Origin: a virus
Reading direction: 5' to 3' (one strand)
Virus record (IMG/VR): IMGVR_UViG_3300043399_000225
Coordinates: 1-22,050 of that record
Length of the DNA stretch: 22,050 nucleotides
Of this stretch, positions 11,973 through 17,044 are shown one piece after another. A program made the position numbers and the translations under genes. The notes under the pieces are model-generated. The model had not been told where the DNA came from, did no database searches, and worked only from the letters and a program-made list of their open reading frames with translations. How positions within the stretch are numbered: the first letter of the stretch is position 1; every line of letters begins with the position of its first letter.

Positions 11973-12194
11973 TCACTTGACGCCTCGCCGCGAGGCCCAC
12001 TCCTCAGCCCACTTGATGTTCTTCTGGACATACGCCTTCAGAGCGGCGGTCTGCTTCTTGGTGAGCTTGAGATCGGGGTCATGCGCCATATCAGCCACCA
12101 TGGAGTGCAACCAGCCGATGGCGTAGTCAGAGCCGATGTCGCTACGGAGGACGTCGGTGAGCTTCGTCATGTCGGCGAGGATGGTGGAGGTCAT
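11973..12194 (-). CDS. Hypothetical protein, 73 aa
   Basis: MTSTILADMTKLTDVLRSDI, then a mostly helical body (GWLHSMVADMAHDPDLKLTK) and a basic end EWASRRGVK. GC-rich. The start at 12194 has AGGA 9 nt upstream; earlier in-frame ATGs belong to the stereotyped leader that follows the promoter. Unknown function. Confidence 0.75.
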   Translation of the reverse strand: MTSTILADMTKLTDVLRSDIGSDYAIGWLHSMVADMAHDPDLKLTKKQTAALKAYVQKNIKWAEEWASRRGVK

Positions 12195-12221
12195 GCCAGT
12201 CATTCCTGTGTTCATAGTCAG

Positions 12222-12250
12222 ATCCTAACCCATTCAGAGATTAAAGTCAA
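12222..12250 (-). promoter_or_regulatory. cassette promoter
   Basis: Minus strand TTGACT (12245-12250), 17-nt spacer, TAGGAT (12222-12227). It serves the 73-aa gene. Confidence 0.78.
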
Positions 12251-12277
12251 CAAGGGATTTTGAAATCCCGACAGGCT

Positions 12278-12517
12278 TTAGACCACCCGGTCCATGTCCC
12301 ACCACGAGTCCTTGATGGCCTTGTAGGCGGCGTCGTACGAGTCGAAGTGGGTAGCGAACTCGGAGAAGCCCCGCTCCTCCCACGCCGGCATGGCCCACTC
12401 GGGCTCGGACTGGTTCCAGTAGCCGAACGTTTCGATGGTGAACTTGCCGTTGACGTAGGCGCCCTCCTCGGAGATGCGGATGCAGCCGAAGAGGTGGTCG
12501 GTGGAGGTGGTGGTCAT
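12278..12517 (-). CDS. Hypothetical protein, 79 aa
   Basis: MTTTSTDHLFGCIRISEEGA, a beta-rich first half (YVNGKFTIETFGYWN), then EPEWAMPAWEERGFSEFATH and a helical DSYDAAYKAIKDSWWDMD. Very GC-rich for this window. GAGGA lies 7 nt before the ATG. It is the leftward gene nearest the divergence zone. No family recognised. Confidence 0.78.
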   Translation of the reverse strand: MTTTSTDHLFGCIRISEEGAYVNGKFTIETFGYWNQSEPEWAMPAWEERGFSEFATHFDSYDAAYKAIKDSWWDMDRVV

Positions 12518-12541
12518 GATCAGTTCCTCGTTCATAGTCAG

Positions 12542-12570
12542 ATCCTATATCGACCAGCTAAAAAAGTCAA
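12542..12570 (-). promoter_or_regulatory. cassette promoter
   Basis: Minus strand TTGACT (12565-12570), 17-nt spacer, TAGGAT (12542-12547). It serves the 79-aa gene. Confidence 0.75.
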
Positions 12571-12582
12571 CCGTGACATATC

Positions 12583-12690
12583 AATGGGTTAGGACCCCGA
12601 GGACGCTAAGTGGTTGATATGATTAGGAAAAAAGTTTGAAAAAAATCTGAAAAAAATGCTAGCCCAATCACGTCAATGGGCTAGCTGCTT
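12583..12690 (-). repeat. ~100-bp intergenic module, copy 2 (see 4878-4980)
   Basis: Imperfect copy of 4878-4980, with an extra A-rich stretch and a stronger stem (GCTAGCCCA/TGGGCTAGC). Confidence 0.8.
12645..12685 (-). terminator. Minus-strand terminator at the left edge of the divergence zone
   Basis: GCTAGCCCA (12658-12666) pairs perfectly with TGGGCTAGC (12677-12685). On the minus strand the stem is followed by T-rich tracts. No minus-strand gene lies upstream, so it would stop transcripts coming out of the gene-free zone. Confidence 0.65.
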
Positions 12691-12978
12691 AGAGGGTATC
12701 TGGGCCACCTAAGCTATCTTGGCTGTATAGTAACCCAACATTTTAGCCTAACGTGACCAGAAGCCATCAAACAAGAGTTTGGCCCAAAATGGCCATCTCA
12801 GACCGTCTGAAAACGGCCCGAAACTGCCCAAAAACGGCCCGCGATGAACCCAAAAGCAGCTTCCAGATGGTGTGAAAATTACCATCATTTTAGTTCAATG
12901 CGCGAGTGTAGCCCACGCTCTTACGTAGCGCGATACGCTCTTACGTAGCTAAAAAAGTTCAAAAAAGTTTTGATAATC
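12686..12978. other. Gene-free divergence zone with repeats
   Basis: No supported ORF lies here; transcription leaves leftward and rightward on either side. It holds the direct repeat CGCTCTTACGTAGC (twice within about 12918-12952), a duplicated AAAACGGCCCG motif (about 12816-12842), GGCC-rich small palindromes near 12782, and an A-rich right edge. A replication origin, a regulatory region or an untranslated RNA are all possible. Confidence 0.6.
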
Positions 12979-13021
12979 ATATCAATGGGTTAACCCGCTT
13001 GACGACCTAACCCATTGATAT
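12979..13021. promoter_or_regulatory. 14-bp stem-loop before the first rightward promoter
   Basis: ATATCAATGGGTTA (12979-12992) and its exact reverse complement (13008-13021) flank a 15-nt loop. On the minus strand it is followed by a T-rich tract. On the plus strand it lies 7 nt before the -35 of the next promoter, the stem-loop/promoter arrangement of the cassettes. Confidence 0.8.
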
Positions 13022-13028
13022 CGTTGAG

Positions 13029-13057
13029 TTGACTTAATATGGGATAAGAGGTATAAG
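13029..13057 (+). promoter_or_regulatory. cassette promoter, rightward
   Basis: TTGACT (13029-13034), 17-nt spacer, TATAAG (13052-13057). An ATG follows the -10 immediately, so that ATG cannot be the usual translation start. Confidence 0.8.
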
Positions 13058-13102
13058 ATGACTATGAACACAGGAACGACCGACCCTTATAAGGAACTGC
13101 TG

Positions 13103-13294
13103 ATGCTGACCATGACCAACCGCTTCGACACCATCATCAACCTTGACACCGCTGCTGAAATCCTCGAGAAGGTTCGGAACCAGCTCCAGGACATGGCCTG
13201 CCCGCAGTACATGGATGATCAGGTTAAAAACCTGCTCAACCAGCTCGACGAGCTTCGGTACCAGGTCCTGAACGAGGACCTGGCCGAGGGCTAA
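13103..13294 (+). CDS. Hypothetical protein, 63 aa
   Basis: MLTMTNRFDTIINLDTAAEI, followed by LEKVRNQLQDMACPQYMDDQ and KNLLNQLDELRYQVLNEDLAEG. It is a helical, probably coiled-coil protein with heptad-like Leu spacing. The frame opens at 13058, but that ATG abuts the -10. The ATG at 13103 has AAGGA 7 nt upstream and lies at a normal distance from the promoter. Unknown function. First rightward gene. Confidence 0.72.
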   Translation: MLTMTNRFDTIINLDTAAEILEKVRNQLQDMACPQYMDDQVKNLLNQLDELRYQVLNEDLAEG

Positions 13295-13301
13295 GAGCCT
13301 G

Positions 13302-13330
13302 TTGACTTTAATCTCTAAGCCGGTTAAGAT
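13302..13330 (+). promoter_or_regulatory. cassette promoter of the AAA+ ATPase
   Basis: TTGACT (13302-13307), 17-nt spacer with ATCTCT, TAAGAT (13325-13330). Confidence 0.8.
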
Positions 13331-13365
13331 CAGACTCAACGACAGACACAGACAAGGATACTGAC

Positions 13366-14247
13366 ATGCCCCGTGGTGTTCCCCGCGCCGGTTACCGCAA
13401 GCCTCGCCAGTCCAAGATGGACAAGACCGCTCAGCTGGCTAAGATCATGAACGTCCAGGCGCCGGCTGAGCCGGTCGTGGTTGAGACTGATGAGGAGATC
13501 GAACAGAAGCTGAACGATCGCTTCGAGGTCCTGGCTGACATGACGGAAGCAGCCACCGACGGTGCGGTACGTTCCATGATTGTCTCGGGTCCAGGTGGTC
13601 TCGGCAAGTCCTACACCGTGGAGCGTGTCCTGAACTCCTGGGATCCCAATGCCGTCAATCACACCGTGATCCGTGGGTTCGTCAAGGTGACCGGTCTCTT
13701 TAAGCTCCTGTATCAGAACCGTGCTCCTGGTCAGGTGCTGGTGTTCGACGACGCTGACTCCGTGTTCCTGGACGACGTGTCAGTCAATCTGCTCAAGGCG
13801 GTGTGCGACTCCACCGAGAAGCGTATCGTGTCTTACATGTCTGAAGGTGTGCTGATCGACGACGAGAGCGCCGAGCGTCTGCCCAAGTCTTTCGAGTTTG
13901 AGGGTACCATCATCTTCATCACCAACATGGACTTCGACGGCATGATCGACCGCGGGTCGAAGCTGGCTCCTCACCTCGAGGCCATGCTGACTCGGTCTCA
14001 CTATATCGACCTGGCAATGAAGACTCGACGTGACTACATCATCCGGATCAAGCAGGTGGTTGCCGCTGGCATACTCCGTGGTCGTGGTCTGGATGCCGAG
14101 GCCGAGACTGACGTGATGGAGTTCATTGACGAGAACCAGGACTGCCTCCGTGAACTCTCCCTCCGCATGGCCATCAAGCTGGCAGACATCCGTAAGAGGA
14201 ACTCTAAGACCTGGAAGAAGACGGCTCGTGTCACCTGCTGTAAGTGA
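13366..14247 (+). CDS. AAA+ family ATPase, 293 aa
   Basis: Walker A GPGGLGKS (residues 75-82), Walker B VLVFDDAD (124-131), sensor-1 TIIFITN (N187) and a likely arginine finger at R210 (MLTRSHYIDL) define an AAA+ core of about residues 60-230. A small helical lid domain follows (RELSLRMAIKLADIRKR). The basic N terminus MPRGVPRAGYRKPRQSKM may bind nucleic acid. Similar stand-alone AAA+ ATPases are common in large phages; their partners are mostly unknown. GC-rich, with AAGGA 8 nt before the ATG. Array B follows 4 nt after its stop, so repeat ORFs and ATPase are probably cotranscribed. That hints that the ATPase may act with the repeat proteins (inference). Confidence 0.93.
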   Translation: MPRGVPRAGYRKPRQSKMDKTAQLAKIMNVQAPAEPVVVETDEEIEQKLNDRFEVLADMTEAATDGAVRSMIVSGPGGLGKSYTVERVLNSWDPNAVNHTVIRGFVKVTGLFKLLYQNRAPGQVLVFDDADSVFLDDVSVNLLKAVCDSTEKRIVSYMSEGVLIDDESAERLPKSFEFEGTIIFITNMDFDGMIDRGSKLAPHLEAMLTRSHYIDLAMKTRRDYIIRIKQVVAAGILRGRGLDAEAETDVMEFIDENQDCLRELSLRMAIKLADIRKRNSKTWKKTARVTCCK

Positions 14248-14251
14248 TGAT

Positions 14252-14377
14252 ATGAAACGTTTCATTGATCAAGTCCGGAGTCAAGTCCTGAATCAAGTCG
14301 GGAATCAAGTCGGGAATCAAGTCTGGAATCAAGTCAGGGATCGAGTCTTGAGTCAAGTCTTGGATGATAGACTATGA
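14252..14377 (+). CDS. Tetrapeptide-repeat (NQVx) protein B1, 41 aa
   Basis: First ORF of array B. A unique opening, MKRFIDQVRS, leads into QVLNQVGNQVGNQVWNQV and ends LDDRL. The start lies 4 nt after the ATPase stop, within reach of terminating ribosomes, and its stop overlaps the next ATG. Confidence 0.68.
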   Translation: MKRFIDQVRSQVLNQVGNQVGNQVWNQVRDRVLSQVLDDRL

Positions 14378-14523
14378 ATCAAGCCATGCATAAAGTCAGG
14401 AATCAAGTCTGGAATCAAGTCAGGGATCGAGTCTTGAGTCAAGTCTGGAATCAAGTAGAGAGTCAAGTCTGGAATCAAGTCAGGGATCGAGTCTTGAGTC
14501 AAGTCTTGGATGATAGACTATGA
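14374..14523 (+). CDS. Tetrapeptide-repeat (NQVx) protein B2, 49 aa
   Basis: MNQAMHKVRNQVWNQVRDRV followed by repeats, ending LSQVLDDRL. The block WNQVRDRVLSQV occurs twice here and once in B1, showing recent duplication of larger units. ATGA overlaps at both ends. Confidence 0.66.
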   Translation: MNQAMHKVRNQVWNQVRDRVLSQVWNQVESQVWNQVRDRVLSQVLDDRL

Positions 14524-14765
14524 ATCAAGCCATGCATAAAGTCAGGAATCAAGTCATGAATCAAGTCATGAATCTAGTCCATGATCAAGCCATGCATAAA
14601 GTCTGGAATCAAGTCTACGATCAAGTCAGGAATCAAGTCTGGAATCAAGCCAAGAATCAAGTCGGGAATCAAGTCTGGAATCAAGTCAAGAATCAAGTCT
14701 TGAATCAGGTCGTGAGTCAAGTCAAGAATAAAATCAAGAATCAAGACTTGGATGATAGACTATGA
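14520..14765 (+). CDS. Tetrapeptide-repeat (NQVx) protein B3, 81 aa
   Basis: Longest repeat ORF: about 20 tetrads. It opens MNQAMHKVRNQVMNQVMNLV, repeats an internal DQAMHKV, and ends KNQDLDDRL. The last repeats are degenerate (VSQV, KNKI). ATGA overlaps at both ends. Confidence 0.7.
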   Translation: MNQAMHKVRNQVMNQVMNLVHDQAMHKVWNQVYDQVRNQVWNQAKNQVGNQVWNQVKNQVLNQVVSQVKNKIKNQDLDDRL

Positions 14766-14854
14766 ATCAAGCCATGCATAAAATCGAGAGTCAAGTCATG
14801 AATCAAGTCGAAGATCAAAAATCAAAGGTTGACTTTAATCCGAGTATGGATTAA
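14762..14854 (+). CDS. Short, partly degenerate repeat ORF B4, 30 aa
   Basis: Starts MNQAMHKIESQVMNQVEDQK, like B2 and B3, then leaves the repeat (SKVDFNPSMD). The unusual end is encoded by the promoter at 14829-14857, so a cassette promoter seems to have replaced the 3' part of a repeat ORF. Confidence 0.5.
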   Translation: MNQAMHKIESQVMNQVEDQKSKVDFNPSMD

Positions 14855-14857
14855 AGT
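14829..14857 (+). promoter_or_regulatory. cassette promoter inside array B
   Basis: TTGACT (14829-14834), 17-nt spacer, TAAAGT (14852-14857). It starts a new transcript for the 77-aa gene and the second repeat block. Confidence 0.75.
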
Positions 14858-14881
14858 CTTAACATGGTATGGAGAGATGAG

Positions 14882-15115
14882 ATGTCTGACGTGTATGACC
14901 TGGTGACTGAACTGAGTGAGTCTACTATCGATGCGTTCGAGGATCCATGCAAAACCATCGCTATCTTTGAGAACTTCGTCAGTGGTCTGGAACGACACCT
15001 AGATCTAGACGAGGCTCGCGTGACTAAACTTAAAAACTATTTGCGACTCAACATAGACATCGTCAATGACATGGGTAAAGCTCTTAGAGATAATAAGGTT
15101 AAACCAGAGTCATGA
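14882..15115 (+). CDS. Acidic hypothetical protein, 77 aa
   Basis: MSDVYDLVTELSESTIDAFE, then KTIAIFENFVSGLERHLDLD and a basic helical end (KLKNYLRLNIDIVNDMGKAL). It is helical and not made of NQVx repeats. GGAG lies 7-8 nt before ATG 14882; the ATG at 14864 would fall at the transcription start. Its stop overlaps the start of B5. Unknown function. Confidence 0.76.
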   Translation: MSDVYDLVTELSESTIDAFEDPCKTIAIFENFVSGLERHLDLDEARVTKLKNYLRLNIDIVNDMGKALRDNKVKPES

Positions 15116-15249
15116 ATCAAGTCTGGAATCAAGTCGAGAATCAAGTCGAGAATCAAGTCTGGAATCAAGTCGCGATTCAAGTCAGGGATCAAGTCTGGAA
15201 TCAAGTCTATGGTCAAGTCTATGATCAAGTCTGGGATGATAGTCTATGA
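15112..15249 (+). CDS. Tetrapeptide-repeat (NQVx) protein B5, 45 aa
   Basis: MNQVWNQVENQVENQVWNQV, then AIQVRDQVWNQV and YGQVYDQV, ending VWDDSL (DDSL instead of DDRL). ATGA overlaps at both ends. Confidence 0.66.
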   Translation: MNQVWNQVENQVENQVWNQVAIQVRDQVWNQVYGQVYDQVWDDSL

Positions 15250-15434
15250 ATCAAGTCTGCGATCAAGTCTATGGTCAAGTCTGGAGTCAAGTCAGGTTAC
15301 AAGTCTATGGTCAAGTCTGGGATCAAGTCTGGAATCAAGTCGAGAGTCAAGTCTATGGTCAAGTCTGGAGTCAAGTCAGGTTACAAGTCGAGAATCAAGT
15401 CTGGAATCAAGTCGGGAATCAAGTTAGGGATTAA
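15246..15434 (+). CDS. Tetrapeptide-repeat (NQVx) protein B6, 62 aa
   Basis: MNQVCDQVYGQVWSQVRLQV; the block YGQVWSQVRLQV occurs twice. It ends GNQVRD, where a TAA replaces the usual codon before DDRL. A second open frame here (MVKSMIKSG..., serine-rich) is a shadow of the repeat. After the stop, a six-codon ATG...TAG remnant (15438-15458) leads to the next gene. Confidence 0.66.
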   Translation: MNQVCDQVYGQVWSQVRLQVYGQVWDQVWNQVESQVYGQVWSQVRLQVENQVWNQVGNQVRD

Positions 15435-15460
15435 GTCATGAATGAAGATCGTACGTAGCT

Positions 15461-15646
15461 ATGAATAAAGTATGCACGAAACTCAGCTATGATCCTTGGG
15501 ATGAAGCATACGTGAATGTTCAAGTAGCATTCATGCATGAACGTGCATCTTACGAGAACGTCTTCGAAAACACGCATCGCGAAGTCTCCGACGTGATCGA
15601 TACGATTTTAGCACGCATCAATGAAGCATCACACGGCGACGATTAA
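15461..15646 (+). CDS. Small hypothetical protein, 61 aa
   Basis: MNKVCTKLSYDPWDEAYVNV, then AFMHERASYENVFENTHREV and SDVIDTILARINEASHGDD. A helical acidic protein. The junction before its ATG (TAGCTATGAATAAAG) resembles the repeat-ORF junctions, so it appears to continue the chain. No strong ribosome site. Unknown function. Confidence 0.62.
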   Translation: MNKVCTKLSYDPWDEAYVNVQVAFMHERASYENVFENTHREVSDVIDTILARINEASHGDD

Positions 15647-15665
15647 TTTTTACTCAATAAAGAAT

Positions 15666-15715
15666 TAGTTCGACATAGAACTATTATTTGCCATAATAGT
15701 TCGACATAGAACTAT
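15666..15715 (+). repeat. Two direct copies of a small hairpin
   Basis: TAGTTC-GACATA-GAACTA at 15666-15683 and ATAGTTC-GACATA-GAACTAT at 15696-15715, 12 nt apart. The gap 15647-15775 holds nothing else recognisable. It could be a protein-binding site pair or a weak transcript end; no T-run follows. Confidence 0.65.
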
Positions 15716-15775
15716 ATAATCGGGTATCCATCACTGTTATCGATATTTTTCCGTGCAAGAACTTCTTTCTCGCCA

Positions 15776-15804
15776 TTGACTATCCTGGTTTTTTGTCGTA
15801 TAAT
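15776..15804 (+). promoter_or_regulatory. sigma70-type promoter, near consensus
   Basis: TTGACT (15776-15781), 17-nt spacer, TATAAT (15799-15804). It starts the transcript running to the terminator at 17376-17400. Confidence 0.83.
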
Positions 15805-15834
15805 ATCCTATATCAATAGATAGTGGAGTATATC

Positions 15835-16038
15835 TTGATCGGTGTCAATAGTAGTTTATATAATACTAGTAAGATCACGAGTCGTGTAAATGATGTAGTA
15901 AAGGATTCAGTAATCTCTTCTGCTGTCATAGATACGATTGAGTCTAGTATTATTGATCAAGTTAAGTCTAATGTTATTGATCAAATCTGGAATCGAGTCT
16001 ATTATTCAACATTCGATAAAGTGAGTGATGGTCTATGA
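15835..16038 (+). CDS. Hypothetical protein, 67 aa, possibly a diverged repeat protein
   Basis: Starts at TTG 15835, with GGAG 6 nt upstream; GTG 15823 is an alternative. IGVNSSLYNTSKITSRVNDV is followed by SSAVIDTIESSIIDQVKSNV and IDQIWNRVYYSTFDKVSDGL. The later part keeps [I/V]-[x]-D-Q-[V/I]-x spacing and W-N-R-V, so it looks like an eroded NQVx protein, and it ends DGL near the usual DDRL position. The stop overlaps the next ATG. Confidence 0.6.
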   Translation: MIGVNSSLYNTSKITSRVNDVVKDSVISSAVIDTIESSIIDQVKSNVIDQIWNRVYYSTFDKVSDGL

Positions 16039-16181
16039 GACCAGTTCGTTATAAAGACTTGATCGATCCTAAGATCTTAGAGATGAAGATCGATGACTCG
16101 GTATTAAATGGCTTAAAGCCTGATAATAGGTTAAATCAGATTTGGTTAAATGTCTTTATCCGAGTCGGGGAGTCGTATTAA
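16035..16181 (+). CDS. Small hypothetical protein, 48 aa
   Basis: MRPVRYKDLIDPKILEMKID, then DSVLNGLKPDNRLNQIWLNV and FIRVGESY. ATGA overlap with the gene before; the next repeat ORF starts 3 nt after its stop. 'NQIWLNV' recalls the repeat tetrads. Unknown function. Confidence 0.55.
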   Translation: MRPVRYKDLIDPKILEMKIDDSVLNGLKPDNRLNQIWLNVFIRVGESY

Positions 16182-16184
16182 GTC

Positions 16185-16418
16185 ATGGATCAAGTCAGGT
16201 TTCAAATCATGAATCAAGTCCGGAATCGAGTCTTGAATCAAGTCATGAATCAAGTCCGGAATCAAGTTGATAGTCAAGTCTGGGATCAAGTCTGGAATCA
16301 AGTCGAGAGTCAAGTCTGGAATCAAGTCTATAATCGAGTCTGGAATCGAGTCAAGAATCAAGTCTGGGATCAAATCGGGAATCAAATCGGGAATCAAGTC
16401 AGGGATAATAGATTATGA
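16185..16418 (+). CDS. Tetrapeptide-repeat (NQVx) protein B7, 77 aa
   Basis: MDQVRFQIMNQVRNRVLNQV, about 18 further tetrads (DSQVWDQVWNQV, YNRVWNRV, WDQIGNQIGNQV) and the end RDNRL. It starts 3 nt after the preceding stop and ends in an ATGA overlap with the next gene. Confidence 0.7.
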   Translation: MDQVRFQIMNQVRNRVLNQVMNQVRNQVDSQVWDQVWNQVESQVWNQVYNRVWNRVKNQVWDQIGNQIGNQVRDNRL

Positions 16419-16582
16419 TGCAAGAAGTTTATAGCAAAATAGTTCATCATGTTTATTATGACGCCATGTCTATGACTGTTAAACACCCAGTAACGTATGA
16501 GATCAGAAAAAAAACTTTCCATATCGATGTTATCTGGGACGAAGTGAGGGGTAACGTGTATGCTGAACTCCATGAGTATTGA
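16415..16582 (+). CDS. Small hypothetical protein, 55 aa
   Basis: MMQEVYSKIVHHVYYDAMSM, then a basic segment KHPVTYEIRKKTF, and IDVIWDEVRGNVYAELHEY. The last part repeats V/I-W-D-x-V-x-x-x-V like the NQVx proteins. The start overlaps the stop of B7; the next gene's ATG lies inside its end. Unknown function. Confidence 0.58.
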   Translation: MMQEVYSKIVHHVYYDAMSMTVKHPVTYEIRKKTFHIDVIWDEVRGNVYAELHEY

Positions 16583-16727
16583 TACTAAAAATATGCTAAA
16601 ACAAGTAGAAAACGATATCTGGTCCAAAGCAATAGATAGTATAGTATATGATATTATAGTAAAATTTGATAATCGTATATTTTTCGATATAGAAGATGCT
16701 CTCAGAGACTGCTATGAAGAGCATTAA
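16572..16727 (+). CDS. Small hypothetical protein, 51 aa
   Basis: MSIDTKNMLKQVENDIWSKA, IDSIVYDIIVKFDNRIFFDI and EDALRDCYEEH. Periodic V/I every four residues (LKQVENDIWSKAIDSIVYDI) is again reminiscent of the repeat family. It overlaps genes on both sides; AT-rich. No strong ribosome site. Confidence 0.55.
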   Translation: MSIDTKNMLKQVENDIWSKAIDSIVYDIIVKFDNRIFFDIEDALRDCYEEH

Positions 16728-16905
16728 AACCCCTGTAAGAGAACTTATACATCATGACGTCATGGATACAGTGTGGTGTGGTGACGTTGTGAATAACATG
16801 ACTTGGTGGAAAATATATAAGACTATCGACGTGGCTGATATCGTTAACCCATTGATCATAGGTGTAGATGATGCAATCCGTATCACTCAAACAAAATCCA
16901 ATTAG
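16714..16905 (+). CDS. Small hypothetical protein, 63 aa
   Basis: MKSIKTPVRELIHHDVMDTV, then a Trp-rich WCGDVVNNMTWWKIYKTIDV and ADIVNPLIIGVDDAIRI. The start may be 16714 or 16696; the former overlaps the stop of the preceding ORF. Unknown function. Confidence 0.58.
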   Translation: MKSIKTPVRELIHHDVMDTVWCGDVVNNMTWWKIYKTIDVADIVNPLIIGVDDAIRITQTKSN

Positions 16906-17044
16906 TGACTGTTTGAAGAAAACTACACTCTATATAAAACAGAATAGAGTAAACGATATCTCTAAAGGAGTGTACAACCCGGTCTTGGTGATACGTGACG
17001 TGAAAGATTTTATATATCTGGAGGCGCACCGTGAACAGTTGTGA
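16871..17044 (+). CDS. Small hypothetical protein, 57 aa
   Basis: MQSVSLKQNPISDCLKKTTL, then YIKQNRVNDISKGVYNPVLV and IRDVKDFIYLEAHREQL. Start 16871 has AGGTG 6 nt upstream and overlaps the previous gene by 35 nt; it overlaps the next gene by 14 nt. Basic, function unknown. Confidence 0.55.
   Translation: MQSVSLKQNPISDCLKKTTLYIKQNRVNDISKGVYNPVLVIRDVKDFIYLEAHREQL

Larger units (their letters stand above)
14252..16418 (+). repeat. Array B: 12-bp tandem repeats encoding NQVx proteins, interrupted by other ORFs
   Basis: Repeat blocks at 14252-14820, 15112-15434 and 16185-16418 use the unit (A/G)(A/G)T-CAA-GTC-NNN on the plus strand, the same as array A on the minus strand. Variation is concentrated in the fourth codon (TGG, AGG, AAG, GAG, TAT, ATG, GGG, CGG and others). 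The opening MNQAMHK occurs in three ORFs and the ending DDRL in most. Confidence 0.92.

Noticed and set aside
12753-12875. 41-codon GTG-initiated ORF in the divergence zone
   Set aside because: No ribosome site, no promoter at a sensible distance, and its sequence follows the AAAACGGCCCG repeats.
13058-13102. Upstream start of the 63-aa rightward gene
   Set aside because: This ATG directly follows the -10 hexamer and matches the ATGACTATGA leader of the cassettes; 13103 has a proper ribosome site.
15209-15427. Serine-rich ORF (SSLWSSLESS...) overlapping B5 and B6
   Set aside because: Shadow frame of the same repeat, no ribosome site, and its ends ignore the ORF junctions.
10650-16418. CRISPR array as an explanation of the repeats
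   Set aside because: The unit is 12 bp with no unique spacers of about 30 bp, and the frame stays open with periodic start/stop overlaps.
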